Below are positions 48,767-57,598 of a DNA stretch of 64,000 nt, one piece after another. A program made the translations under genes and the position numbers. How positions within the stretch are numbered: position 1 is the stretch's first letter; each line of letters opens with the position of its first letter. Location of the stretch: contig CAMNAK010000001.1 of the NCBI GenBank assembly GCA_946530965.1, positions 372,001 through 436,000 on the forward strand. Reading direction: 5' to 3'. Under the pieces are notes generated by a model that saw only the letters and a list, made by a program, of their open reading frames with translations, was not told the DNA's origin and made no database searches. The DNA comes from an uncultured Candidatus Saccharibacteria bacterium (GTDB lineage Bacteria > Patescibacteriota > Saccharimonadia > Saccharimonadales > Saccharimonadaceae).

Positions 48767-49615
48767 TTAAACAAAGTTGTCGACGTTTTTCCAAACGCCG
48801 CCTTTATTGAAGGTGAACGGATGATATCCTTTCCCCCACAAAGCATCAAGAAACTCATAGTAGGCCACGTGAGCTTCCAGACCATTGTTAAAATAGCCCG
48901 TAAACCGCTTCAGCCAACTCATGAATTCGTCTTCGCCCTCAGTATCATTCTTCTCAACCCAAGAAAGAGTCGCATCAAACATACGGTCAATATTGAGTTT
49001 AGAGATCAAATCACAGTGCGAATAGGAACGGTCGCCGCCATGCAGGAGTTCATCAAACCAGCCTACATATACAACGCGGTGCTGTTTCGGCGCAATCAGA
49101 ACCATGTCAGGGTTAAAATCCAAGCTACGACAGTTTTCACTCTCGTCAAGGAAGGCCTGGAGCTTCAAGAAGCGCCCTAGCACCCATGCGACACTTTTTG
49201 CATCAACTTTCATGCCATTCTTCAGTTTCAAAAACGGAACAAACTTGTCCCACGAAGCATCCAAAACCGAAAAAGTATTTATACGTCTATTGTCTGTAGC
49301 GTCACAAGAAAAACTTTGTTCGCAAACAGGGAAGAGCCAGTCGTAGTGAATCTTGCGACCGTCATCACCCTGCTTCGAAATACGCTCCTGTTCGAGATTC
49401 TGAGACAATTCGCTCAGCTCGTCCAAAAGCTTCTTTTCGGCATACATGATGCCATTCTGGGCCTTGCTTTTCACGATTCGGCAAAGCAATGCATCGGCAG
49501 AGTTTTCACCTCTTCCAAGATACAGCTTATAGTTATCTGTTTCTGCCAGTAAATCTCTCGGCGAGATACAGATACCTTCGTTGCCATTTGGATCATTAAT
49601 GACCAAATAAATCAT
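48767..49615 (-). CDS. Protein-kinase-like protein, probably degenerate (operon gene 1)
   Basis: A 282-residue soluble protein with weak protein-kinase-like features: glycine-rich LGRGENS (33-39), a Lys in CRIVKS (Lys49), a helix Glu in AEKKLL (Glu60), and DFNPDMVLI (166-174), which resembles the HxDxxxxN catalytic loop with Met in place of the metal-binding Asn. No DFG is seen. It may be a pseudokinase or another ATP-binding protein. The start is uncertain: ATG 49615 touches the AAGGAG site, and a TTG at 49606 would have better spacing. First gene of the operon; promoter at 49668-49696. Confidence 0.6.
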   Translation of the reverse strand: MIYLVINDPNGNEGICISPRDLLAETDNYKLYLGRGENSADALLCRIVKSKAQNGIMYAEKKLLDELSELSQNLEQERISKQGDDGRKIHYDWLFPVCEQSFSCDATDNRRINTFSVLDASWDKFVPFLKLKNGMKVDAKSVAWVLGRFLKLQAFLDESENCRSLDFNPDMVLIAPKQHRVVYVGWFDELLHGGDRSYSHCDLISKLNIDRMFDATLSWVEKNDTEGEDEFMSWLKRFTGYFNNGLEAHVAYYEFLDALWGKGYHPFTFNKGGVWKNVDNFV

Positions 49616-49667
49616 CTCCTTTTCAAAATACAAAAAACGAGACTAAGCTCGCCTTTATGAGTCATAT

Positions 49668-49696
49668 CATAAACTAATTTACAGAGAAGGGCAAGG
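49668..49696 (-). promoter_or_regulatory. Promoter of the four-gene operon
   Basis: TTGCCC (49691-49696), 17 nt, TATGAT (49668-49673) on the minus strand; a CGAG/CTCG hairpin followed by TTTTTT lies in the leader and might attenuate. Confidence 0.55.
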
Positions 49697-50587
49697 ATAA
49701 GCGCTAAATGCTAAGCACTTGCACTCACCTTGATAGACCGAACATGAACCGAACAGAGAAGTGGTACTTCCCCGATCCTAATCTGTTTTTATATACCCCC
49801 TACCCCTGTTATTTTGATATTTTACCCCTGTTCTACCTCTGTTACGACCCCCTGTAAGCATCAGAATAGCTCCAGAAGCGCAAATCCTTCAAAGCCACAG
49901 AATCGCGTGTGTGACACGATAATTAGCATAAGTAGTATAAATACTCGAAACAAAATAGAAAATCGCACACACACGAAAATAGGGCGGAAATACAGACAAA
50001 TACCAGCCAGGGTCCAAAAAGCTGGTTGAAATAGACGCATGGACAATCGTCTTTTGTCTATATTTTTAATGTCGCACAATGTATATTTTACGACATAGGG
50101 CTATTATACATCTCGACGTATAAGCAATCGTCTATGTCGGAAGAATATATCTGTTAAATGGACTACATATATACATATACTCACCCGTCTACATCTATAA
50201 ATATATAAACGTACGTCTAATCATCAATAATATACCTATGCTGATCCTAATGAGCCGCAATATCACCTTAGAAGCAGTCGAAAACAGCTACCCCTATCGC
50301 AAAAAGCGCTGGGGGAAGTCCTAAAACTTGACTTTTGTTTCGCCAAAATACGCACGCCACCCCTGTAAAATCACATATTATGACATAATGTAAACCCTAC
50401 AACACACTCAATTTCCGTGAAATTTGCCCATTTTTGGCCATTTTTCAATTTTTCACGCCCCTCTACCCGACCCCTTGTCCGAGACGATTTTTACCTATTT
50501 TGCACCACACCCACCGCAAACCTTCCCTAAAAGCGTACGGAATCGTCTCAAAACGAACCGAACAAAAACCGAACACGAGAGTAGTAA
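49697..50587. other. Gene-free region of about 0.9 kb
   Basis: No convincing open frame is seen on either strand. The region holds a dif-like palindrome (50069-50096), several CGTCTA/TAGACG hexamers between 50030 and 50220, a CCAGC/GCTGG stem (50005-50025) and two similar motifs at its ends (49737-49771 and 50557-50602). I found no DnaA-box cluster, tRNA or CRISPR. Confidence 0.6.
50069..50096. other. dif-like 28-bp palindrome (tentative)
   Basis: ATGTCG and CGACAT end a 28-bp site whose centre AATGTATATT matches the centre of the E. coli dif site. The outer arms agree only partly with XerC/XerD arm consensus. Confidence 0.25.
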
Positions 50588-50611
50588 AAGAAGTGGTCTT
50601 CCAACCACTCC
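50588..50611 (-). terminator. Terminator of the FtsQ-like gene
   Basis: AGTGGT and ACCACT pair, followed by TCTTTT on the minus strand. Confidence 0.7.
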
Positions 50612-50622
50612 TTAAACACTGC

Positions 50623-51285
50623 CTATTTGTAATATGCCTTACCCTCTACGCGCAGATCAACATATTCTGGCGTTATCCCATTCTCGTCGAGGTATTTTAC
50701 CATGCGTTCCATGTCCTCGGCTTGGACTGCACTACCCCGGTCGATAGACATTTTATAGAACTCTGTCCTGCCAGATAGATATATCCTTAACTCCCTGGCC
50801 ATATTAGCTGGCAAGATAACTCTATCTATCTTTAATGAAGTATTAATCACATCACTTTCAAGATTAGCCACGAAATCTTTCACGCGAGAGCTAACGTTAT
50901 TGCCGGCATTCTCGTCAATAATCGGAACCGTCGGCTCTAGCTTTACGGCCTGAGCCGCTAAGCGCTCAGCTTCGCGTTTAGCTTGCTGTTTTACAATAAT
51001 ATTCATCACGATAACCAGCACAACTAGGACAGCAAGCGCAAAGAAACTAATTACAGTCGCACGCTTTACAATACGCCTCTTACGATCGCTTTGGCGCTGC
51101 AATCTAGCTTCACGCGCTTTCTTGGCATCGCCGGCCATCGTACTACCAACGCGAAAAGTTGTATATGGGCGGCTAGTTTGCTGCGAAGGATTATTCCTAG
51201 TTTTTCGCGCAGCCAAACGCGCGGCCGAACTTTTGTCGCGACCTTTTTCTTGCTTATCTCGTTTGTAGCCACCCATTATTTTCAT
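50623..51285 (-). CDS. FtsQ/DivIB-like division protein
   Basis: A 220-residue bitopic protein: basic cytoplasmic part (1-75, rich in Arg and Lys), one membrane helix (about 76-98) and a short extracellular domain. The end (IYLSGRTEFYKMSIDRGS, MVKYLDENGITPEYVDLRVEG, KAYYK) matches the C-terminal FtsQ pattern in which a short strand ends in VDLRxxGxxYxK. The POTRA part is shorter than usual. FtsQ links FtsL/FtsB with septal wall enzymes. It lies outside the division cluster, 18 nt after pgk, in the pyk-pgk transcription direction. Confidence 0.65.
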   Translation of the reverse strand: MKIMGGYKRDKQEKGRDKSSAARLAARKTRNNPSQQTSRPYTTFRVGSTMAGDAKKAREARLQRQSDRKRRIVKRATVISFFALAVLVVLVIVMNIIVKQQAKREAERLAAQAVKLEPTVPIIDENAGNNVSSRVKDFVANLESDVINTSLKIDRVILPANMARELRIYLSGRTEFYKMSIDRGSAVQAEDMERMVKYLDENGITPEYVDLRVEGKAYYK

Positions 51286-51303
51286 CGTAAAACCCTAATA
51301 GCC

Positions 51304-52380
51304 TTAAGCGTTTCTTAGAACCTCAAGTCCAGGCAACTTCTTGCCAGACAAAAGCTCAAGGCTAGCACCACCGCCAGTCGAAATCAAAGAATACTTGAGC
51401 TCTGGATTTTCTTTAATTAAACCCTCAACGAAGCCAGCCGTATCGCCGCCACCAACAATCGTCGTACCGTTCTTATTTGTGCCCATAGCGACAGCTACAA
51501 CATTTGAACCCTTAGCAAAGCGTTCATCTTCGACATAGCCCATCGTGCCATTCCAGACAACCGTCTTAGCAGTATGAATATCCTGAAGCATCTTCATGCA
51601 GCTTTCGCCGCCAATATCCATCTTGTTACCATTTTCGTCTTCGACGAAATCTTCGGCAACATAAATCTTCGGATCTGTAGCCTCATAACCGTCAGCAGCA
51701 ATCTTACCACCAACAAAGATCTTATCTGCGATCGGCAAGAACTGCTCAATCATCGGAGCCTTATCTTCAACCTTAGCACCACCAATCACAACAACAAGTG
51801 GATGCTCTGGATTTGTAATTGCACCTTCTAGCTCGGTAACTTCTTTTTCTACCAAGAAGCCTGCGACAGCTGGAACAACACGAGCAATCGCATCGGTCGA
51901 AGCATGCGCACGATGAATTACCGCAAAACCATCCTGAACAAATAGCTCTGCGCCAGTAGCATCAAGAATTGCCTGCGCAAATTCAGCCGAGTTTTCTTCT
52001 TCAGCTGGCGAGAAACGCAAATTTTCAAGCAAAATCACGCCGCCACTTGGCAAGTTAGAAACAGCCGTCTTAACAGTATCACCAGTCGTTTCACTGCAAA
52101 ATTCTACCGTCTTTCCCGGCATCAATTCGCCAAGACGAGCCGCAATCGGTGCAAGGGTAAACTCAAGGTTCTTTTCGCCCTTTGGACGACCCATATGAGA
52201 AATAAGAACTACCTTCTCAGCGCCCTGCTCTAGCAAATAATTTATAGTCGGAAGACTTGCCCTAATGCGCATATCCTCCACAATCGCGCCGTCTTTCATT
52301 GGCACGTTATAATCTACGCGTACTAGTACAATTTTCCCTGTTATTTCGACATCGCGAACTGTCTTTTTCCTAAAACCCAT
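51304..52380 (-). CDS. pgk: Phosphoglycerate kinase
   Basis: Makes ATP from 1,3-bisphosphoglycerate in glycolysis. The N-terminal VRVDYNVP, ISHMGRPKG, LLENLRF and HRAHAS and the C-terminal GTMGYVEDERF, GGGDTAGFVE and STGGGASLELLSGKKLPGL are present. At 358 residues it is about 30-40 shorter than usual; the loss lies around residues 215-240, where the common GGGMAYTFL segment reads VGGKIAADGYE. The active-site motifs are kept, so it should work. Start 52380 has GGAGA upstream. It lies 55 nt after pyk, behind a terminator-like palindrome. Confidence 0.96.
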   Translation of the reverse strand: MGFRKKTVRDVEITGKIVLVRVDYNVPMKDGAIVEDMRIRASLPTINYLLEQGAEKVVLISHMGRPKGEKNLEFTLAPIAARLGELMPGKTVEFCSETTGDTVKTAVSNLPSGGVILLENLRFSPAEEENSAEFAQAILDATGAELFVQDGFAVIHRAHASTDAIARVVPAVAGFLVEKEVTELEGAITNPEHPLVVVIGGAKVEDKAPMIEQFLPIADKIFVGGKIAADGYEATDPKIYVAEDFVEDENGNKMDIGGESCMKMLQDIHTAKTVVWNGTMGYVEDERFAKGSNVVAVAMGTNKNGTTIVGGGDTAGFVEGLIKENPELKYSLISTGGGASLELLSGKKLPGLEVLRNA

Positions 52381-52395
52381 CACTTTTCTCCAAAG

Positions 52396-52422
52396 AAGGG
52401 GCACTACCTCCAGTACCCCTTC
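52396..52422 (-). terminator. Palindrome between pyk and pgk, possible attenuator
   Basis: AAGGGG-ACT pairs with AGT-CCCCTT on the minus strand, followed by TCTTTGG; a partial terminator between the two genes. Confidence 0.5.
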
Positions 52423-52434
52423 AAATTGATTTTA

Positions 52435-53871
52435 CTAAACTTTGCGAATCTGAATAGAGTTCGTGCCACCTTCAACATCGCGGAAGCCAGAAACTAGAAC
52501 TACGGTAAGTTCAGTCTTACCTTCTGGAAGCTTTAGGTAACCACTGTTCTTCAAATCCTGAACTGCATCGAATGCATAGTTCTCATCGAATTCGCGGACA
52601 TATGCAGTGTTTGCAAAGCGAAGCGCTAGCTGACCAGCAACACGCTTGTCGCTTGTAACGCTAACGATTGGCATGTTTGGACGCTGTGCTGCGATTGCGT
52701 TTGCAGTTTCACCACTGCGGGTAGCAACTGCGATAACGTCAGCATCAAGATCGTTTGCCATCTTTACGGCTGCAGCTGCGAGAACATCGTAATTCTTGTA
52801 GTTACCAACTGGTTCTGCTTCTAGCGGGCAAATTTCGCTATGGTCCTGAGTATAAAGAATGATCTTCTTCATAGTCTTGATAGCTTCGATTGGATACTTA
52901 CCGTTTGCAGATTCATCGGAAAGCATTGTTGCGTCTGCGCCAAGAAGAACGGCTGTAGCAACGTCGTTAACCTCTGCACGAGTTGGTTCTGGGTTATCTA
53001 CCATACTACCAAGCATCTGAGTTGCAACGATGCAAAGCTTAGAATACTGGCGAGATAGAGCCAAGAGCTTGCGCTCAACGATAGGAACGATTTCTGCGCC
53101 TGCCTCGATAGCAAGGTCACCACGAGCAACCATGATACCATCGGAAGCCTTAACGATTTCTTCAAGATTTTCGTCAGTTTCGACAGCTTTCTTGGTTTCA
53201 ATCTTTGCTACGATCTTTGCGCGGCTACCAAAACCAACAAGAAGCTGGCGGATGCGCTCAATATCTGCAGCGGTCTGAATGAAGCTTACAGCAACATAGT
53301 CGAAGTCGCGGCTTGCACCAAACTCTAGGTCAGCCTTATCCTTATCGGTCAAGATGTTGCCACCAAGATCGGTTTCTGGAAGGTTGATACCCTTGCGGCT
53401 CTGAATATGGCCATCGTTAAGAATACGGACCTTAATAGCAGTATCGGAAACAATTTCGATAACTTCGGTCTTAATCTTACCATCGAAGATGTATAGAGGT
53501 TCACCAACCTTACAATACTCAGCAAGGTTCCACTGAACTGGAAGGCGATTGCTGCCATCATGCTCTTCAACAGCGTGGTCAAGAATAATCTCGTCGCCTT
53601 CATGAAGGTCCATGTTGTCGTCCTTGATTGCGCCTAGGCGAATCTTTGGACCCTGGATGTCCTGCAAAATAGCAACAGCCTTACCGCGCTCTGCAGAATA
53701 TTTACGAATAATACGAATCTGTTCGTCACGTTCGTCATAAGTACCGTGACTAAAGTTTAGGCGGAAACCGTTAACGCCAGCGTAGACCATTTCCTTGAGC
53801 TTTTCTTCGGAAAATGTTGCTGGACCAACAGTAGCCAAAATTTTGGTTCTTTTAAAAAGTTTTTTACTCAT
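52435..53871 (-). CDS. pyk: Pyruvate kinase
   Basis: A 478-residue enzyme making pyruvate and ATP from phosphoenolpyruvate. Clear parts: TKILATVGPAT, NFSHG, DIQGPKIRLG, the active-site VAKIETKKAVE, MVARGDLAIE, ATQMLGSM and the C-terminal regulatory domain (TRSGETANAIAAQRP). Length is normal. TAAAAT lies 8 nt before the ATG (leaderless or nearly so). pyk, pgk and the FtsQ-like gene read in one direction. Confidence 0.98.
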   Translation of the reverse strand: MSKKLFKRTKILATVGPATFSEEKLKEMVYAGVNGFRLNFSHGTYDERDEQIRIIRKYSAERGKAVAILQDIQGPKIRLGAIKDDNMDLHEGDEIILDHAVEEHDGSNRLPVQWNLAEYCKVGEPLYIFDGKIKTEVIEIVSDTAIKVRILNDGHIQSRKGINLPETDLGGNILTDKDKADLEFGASRDFDYVAVSFIQTAADIERIRQLLVGFGSRAKIVAKIETKKAVETDENLEEIVKASDGIMVARGDLAIEAGAEIVPIVERKLLALSRQYSKLCIVATQMLGSMVDNPEPTRAEVNDVATAVLLGADATMLSDESANGKYPIEAIKTMKKIILYTQDHSEICPLEAEPVGNYKNYDVLAAAAVKMANDLDADVIAVATRSGETANAIAAQRPNMPIVSVTSDKRVAGQLALRFANTAYVREFDENYAFDAVQDLKNSGYLKLPEGKTELTVVLVSGFRDVEGGTNSIQIRKV

Positions 53872-53883
53872 ACCCTAATATTT

Positions 53884-53938
53884 TAACATAAAAATACCCC
53901 TTTAGATAGCACAAGCGCCATTTCTAAAGGGGTCATTT
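53884..53938. terminator. Bidirectional terminator between pyk and the ABC-2 exporter
   Basis: ACCCCTTTAGAT pairs with ATTTCTAAAGGGGT around a 12-nt loop, with T tracts on both strands. Confidence 0.85.
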
Positions 53939-53939
53939 T

Positions 53940-55091
53940 TTAGGCCACGCGTTGCTTCTTTTTCGCAATAATATTTGCCAAAATTACAAACAAAATCGCA
54001 AAGCCAAGCATAATTCCCATATTGATAAGCACCGGAGCTATTTCGTCTAGACTAAAGCCCTCAAGCGCCTGAATCTTGTAGTTTGAATCAATATAGTAAA
54101 AGCTCGGTAATGCGTGCGCTATAAACTTCACCGATTCCGGCAAGAACTCTAGTGGCACGAATGAGCCACACAAGAAGCTTGAACCCAAAGCCACAACATT
54201 CATGATGCCATTTACGGCATTCCTGCCCTGCACCAACTGACTAATCAGATAAGCAATCGTCGTCGCGACGATACAGAAGATAAAGGAGTTTACTGCAAAT
54301 AAGATTCCGTAGTTGCTAAATAGTATGTCTCCGCCAGCCATGAAGTAGCCAAAGATCATATACATCAGCCAAACGCCAAAGGCATAGAGACAGCTATTCC
54401 TCAGTAAGATACGATTCATCTTAGAAATCGCAACGCTGCTTACAAGATTTCGCTTACGAATCTCCATCCTGTTAAACGAGCTCATGATCAAGCAAATAAT
54501 CGTAATTACGCAGGCCAGAATTGCATAGTTCGCAAAGCTAAAATAGGCCGAAGCTTTTGCATATTTCGAGCTATCCACCTTGCTGAGCACCTCTACCTTG
54601 GCGCTAGATTCAAGCGCAGCATTAATCTTCTCTGTCGTTTCGCTAGCATCTAGACCAAGAGTCGAATAACTTTGAGCGACAGACAAATATCTGCGTAACA
54701 TCACTTTTGCAAGCTCCGCCCGATACCCCGCCGATGAACGCGTCAAAATCTCTGGATTCTTCCCTGCTAGATAGTCCTTGCTGTAGTTCTCTGGGATATC
54801 TACCACCAAGACCACTTCTTCATAAAACAAAGCGTCTTTTAGCTTATCGTCATCAGAAAAGCCCGTCTTGATTTCTGCGTTCTTATCTAGATATTCAATT
54901 AGATTCTTTGTAATTCCCTCTTCCCCATCATGATTAAACACGACGATACTCGGCTCGACTGCCTCAAACTCTACTGTCGTAGTACTACTCTGAGCGCTCA
55001 CAGTTCCGAAAGAAACCAAGATAACGGTATACATAATAATCGTACTAATGTTCTTTAGCACAATCTTCCAGAAAGCCTTAGATACTGTCAT
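53940..55091 (-). CDS. ABC-2 type transporter permease (second)
   Basis: A 383-residue permease with one N-terminal helix (about 15-35), a large extracellular domain (40-185) and five helices from about 190 to 377 (NYAILACVITIICLIMSSF; YAFGVWLMYMIFGYFMAG; and others). This is the ABC2_membrane_3 layout of drug, lipid or protein exporters. It overlaps the first permease gene by 14 nt. No ribosome site is visible. It forms an exporter with 55078-56271 and 56271-57209. Confidence 0.9.
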   Translation of the reverse strand: MTVSKAFWKIVLKNISTIIMYTVILVSFGTVSAQSSTTTVEFEAVEPSIVVFNHDGEEGITKNLIEYLDKNAEIKTGFSDDDKLKDALFYEEVVLVVDIPENYSKDYLAGKNPEILTRSSAGYRAELAKVMLRRYLSVAQSYSTLGLDASETTEKINAALESSAKVEVLSKVDSSKYAKASAYFSFANYAILACVITIICLIMSSFNRMEIRKRNLVSSVAISKMNRILLRNSCLYAFGVWLMYMIFGYFMAGGDILFSNYGILFAVNSFIFCIVATTIAYLISQLVQGRNAVNGIMNVVALGSSFLCGSFVPLEFLPESVKFIAHALPSFYYIDSNYKIQALEGFSLDEIAPVLINMGIMLGFAILFVILANIIAKKKQRVA

Positions 55092-56271
55092 AGCGCTGCC
55101 TCCTTAGCCCACGAATCGAAAGAATCATAAATATCGCTGCCACGATTAACAGGCCATAAACATTCGAAAAATACCTTGCCGAATCAGCATAATAATAAAG
55201 CGAATAGAAACCGTCTGTAATCATACCAACTGGACTAATCTTGTTAATAATCGGGCTAAGATTATCGAAGAATCCCTTATTGCCACCAAACATACCAGCA
55301 AACAAACAGCCAACCATGGTAATAATCAAGATAATCACGTTCTTTGCCGCGTTATTGGTTTTTAGAACAATCGAAAGCATCATGCCCATAACCGTCGAAG
55401 CAAGGCCACCAACGGCCGCTAGTAGGATTATGAAGCCAAGATTCGAGCCAAACTCAACTCCGAGCACAAAGCGCATGAAAGCAATCAAAGCAATCAGCGA
55501 CAATAGTAGTATCGAGTAGCTAGCGAGCAAATTGCTTACAATCACGATACCCTTACGCGTTGGCGCAATCGCCACACGCTTGCCACGACTCGTAATATTC
55601 GGCAAACAACGATCCATCATCTCCGAGCTAAGCATCGAACCCTGCATACAAGCCATCGCGATAAGTGTATAGAACTCAATTACTACAATATTCATTACAC
55701 GAGAATCGTCTTTAACGTTCGGCTCCACCTCACTAACGGTAGCGACTGCATCTTTGTAAATCTTCTCAACATCAGGCATTTCGCCACGCATTAGTTGCTC
55801 TGGAGACATTTCGGAAACCGCTTCATTTATCTTCGTATCCGCTATATCTTCAATCATCTTGGAACTCTGGTAAATCTGCTCTACTGCCGTAGTTAGAACC
55901 GTCTGATTCGTACCGTTCTTTTTGATTTTTACATGTGGCTCACCATCAACAATGTAGACAATTCCATCAACTTTCTCGTCAGCAAGAAGCTGGTCCGCTT
56001 TCTCGGAATCAACATACTGGGTTACAAATAGTTGCTCTTCCCCTTCTTCGCTTAGCGTCTTAAAAGCCTCCTTAAAAATCTCCGAATCACGGAAATTTTC
56101 ATCATCAACTACAGCGACGTCAAAAGCTTCAAAAACATCAAAATCGTGCAAGCGAGCAAAAGCCATATTAAAGAGAATTGCCAAGATGAATGGAAAAATT
56201 AGAGTCCAAAACATCATCGCCCTGCTCTTTAACAAGGTGCGAAATGCATATTTAAAACTATGCCAAAACAT
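55078..56271 (-). CDS. ABC-2 type transporter permease (first)
   Basis: A 397-residue homolog of the neighbouring permease with the same plan: N-terminal helix (about 20-37), extracellular domain with a Glu/Asp-rich surface (40-205), and helices at about 215-390 (ILLLSLIALIAFMRFVLG; IILLAAVGGLASTVMGMMLSIVL). Its ATG overlaps the ATPase stop (TAATG). Two different permeases suggest a heterodimeric exporter. The substrate is unknown. Confidence 0.9.
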   Translation of the reverse strand: MFWHSFKYAFRTLLKSRAMMFWTLIFPFILAILFNMAFARLHDFDVFEAFDVAVVDDENFRDSEIFKEAFKTLSEEGEEQLFVTQYVDSEKADQLLADEKVDGIVYIVDGEPHVKIKKNGTNQTVLTTAVEQIYQSSKMIEDIADTKINEAVSEMSPEQLMRGEMPDVEKIYKDAVATVSEVEPNVKDDSRVMNIVVIEFYTLIAMACMQGSMLSSEMMDRCLPNITSRGKRVAIAPTRKGIVIVSNLLASYSILLLSLIALIAFMRFVLGVEFGSNLGFIILLAAVGGLASTVMGMMLSIVLKTNNAAKNVIILIITMVGCLFAGMFGGNKGFFDNLSPIINKISPVGMITDGFYSLYYYADSARYFSNVYGLLIVAAIFMILSIRGLRRQRYDSI

Positions 56272-57209
56272 TAGTCGCGAAGCTCCTTGCCAGTCAGTTC
56301 TAGGAACACATCATTCAAAGTTGGGCGTTCTGCAAAAATCTTACTGTACTGAATCTTGTTATCTTTAAGATAATCCACCATATCTGCCAAGTTGTTCTTA
56401 CCTTTATTAAAAACAACTTTCATAACACCATTATCGTAAGAAACTTCGCTGACATTCTTGATCGATTCAAAACCGCTTAGCTGGCTTGGAGATAGTTCAG
56501 AAACTTCAATCGTGACCTTCTCTTCTATCTTTGCAAGAGCCTTAAGCTCATCATTTGTGCCGCTCGCAATAATCTTGCCCTTGTCCAAGATAATTACGCG
56601 ATCACAAAGAATCTCGACTTCTTCCATATAGTGAGTCGTATAAATAATCGTTGCACCACCATCGCGAAGCTTCTTGATACCCTCAAGGATATTGTTACGG
56701 CTCTGCGGATCAACGGCCACAGTTGGCTCATCAAGGAAGATTAGCTTTGGCTTATGTGCGATACCGCAGGCAATATTAAGACGCCTGAGCAAACCGCCAG
56801 ATAGCTGCTTCGGATACTGATTCTTATTCTCCGTAAGACCAACCAATTTCAAGGCATCTTCGACATATTCAGCGCGAACCGTTTTGTCCTGGATATAAAG
56901 GCCACAGAAATAATCAATATTTCCATAGACTGTCAGCTCGTCAAATACAGCCACATCCTGAAAGACGACGCCAATCTTAGACTTAATATCATATGCGGAC
57001 GGAGACATTTCTTTACCAAATATTTTAATCTCGCCCTCATTGTATTTTAGAAGCGCCAAAATACAATTCATTGTAGTAGTCTTACCGGAGCCATTTGGCC
57101 CAAGGAGACCCAAAATTTCACCCTCTTTCACTTCAAAGCTCAAGTCATCGACCGCTTTATGAGACTTATAGCTCTTGGAAAGATGCTTTACTTCAATCAC
57201 ATTTTTCAT
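56271..57209 (-). CDS. ABC transporter ATP-binding protein
   Basis: A 312-residue ATPase of the CcmA/DrrA type. Walker A GPNGSGKTTT (about 36-45), signature LSGGLLRRL, Walker B LIFLDEPTVAVD and switch His in YTTHYMEE are intact. The C-terminal 90 residues form the extra DrrA-type domain. It is the first gene of the three-gene exporter; AAAAGATG-like sequence precedes the ATG. Confidence 0.95.
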   Translation of the reverse strand: MKNVIEVKHLSKSYKSHKAVDDLSFEVKEGEILGLLGPNGSGKTTTMNCILALLKYNEGEIKIFGKEMSPSAYDIKSKIGVVFQDVAVFDELTVYGNIDYFCGLYIQDKTVRAEYVEDALKLVGLTENKNQYPKQLSGGLLRRLNIACGIAHKPKLIFLDEPTVAVDPQSRNNILEGIKKLRDGGATIIYTTHYMEEVEILCDRVIILDKGKIIASGTNDELKALAKIEEKVTIEVSELSPSQLSGFESIKNVSEVSYDNGVMKVVFNKGKNNLADMVDYLKDNKIQYSKIFAERPTLNDVFLELTGKELRD

Positions 57210-57248
57210 CTTTTTTAATTATACCGCACTAAAACAAAGCAAAGAAAA

Positions 57249-57275
57249 AGCCCCCGCATCAAAGCAGGGACCGAA
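57249..57275 (-). terminator. Terminator of 57280-57564
   Basis: CCCTGC pairs with GCGGGG around a short loop and is followed by GCTTTTTC on the minus strand. Confidence 0.6.
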
Positions 57276-57279
57276 AAAA

Positions 57280-57564
57280 TCATTGCTGATCGAGAATTAA
57301 AGCCTGAATATGAACGATAGCAGCAGAAGAGGAAGCACCACCAAGAGCTTTCATACTTCCAAAAAGCCGATAGCCTTCTTCGAGTTTTTCGTTTACTTCT
57401 CTTGCAAACTCAACTACGCTACTACACTCAACGACCACATAACGAGGCTTAGAAGACTCATACTCGTTCTCGAGTTCTTCGTCATCATCATTAGCTGCAT
57501 TGACTTCATCGGCTAAGCCAGACAGACTAACACCCTCAAAATCATCTCTTAAATATTCACACAT
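57280..57564 (-). CDS. DUF1737-like small protein
   Basis: A 94-residue protein. An acidic N-terminal half (DDDEELENE) precedes YVVVECSSVVEFAREVNEKL, EEGYRLFGSM and IVHIQALIL, which follow the DUF1737 pattern (VxxLxxxVNxxIxxGWxxxGG...QAxV). The family is of unknown function. The ATG at 57564 has AGGAGGG 8 nt upstream; a longer frame would run through the promoter. Promoter TTGACA-17-TATTAT. Confidence 0.75.
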   Translation of the reverse strand: MCEYLRDDFEGVSLSGLADEVNAANDDDEELENEYESSKPRYVVVECSSVVEFAREVNEKLEEGYRLFGSMKALGGASSSAAIVHIQALILDQQ

Positions 57565-57598
57565 ATCTCTACCCTCCTCTCGATATATGATTAAATAT

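Noticed and set aside
49861-50778. Several 60-110 codon open frames in the gene-free region
   Set aside because: They lack ribosome sites, have no recognisable pattern and overlap each other or the FtsQ-like gene.
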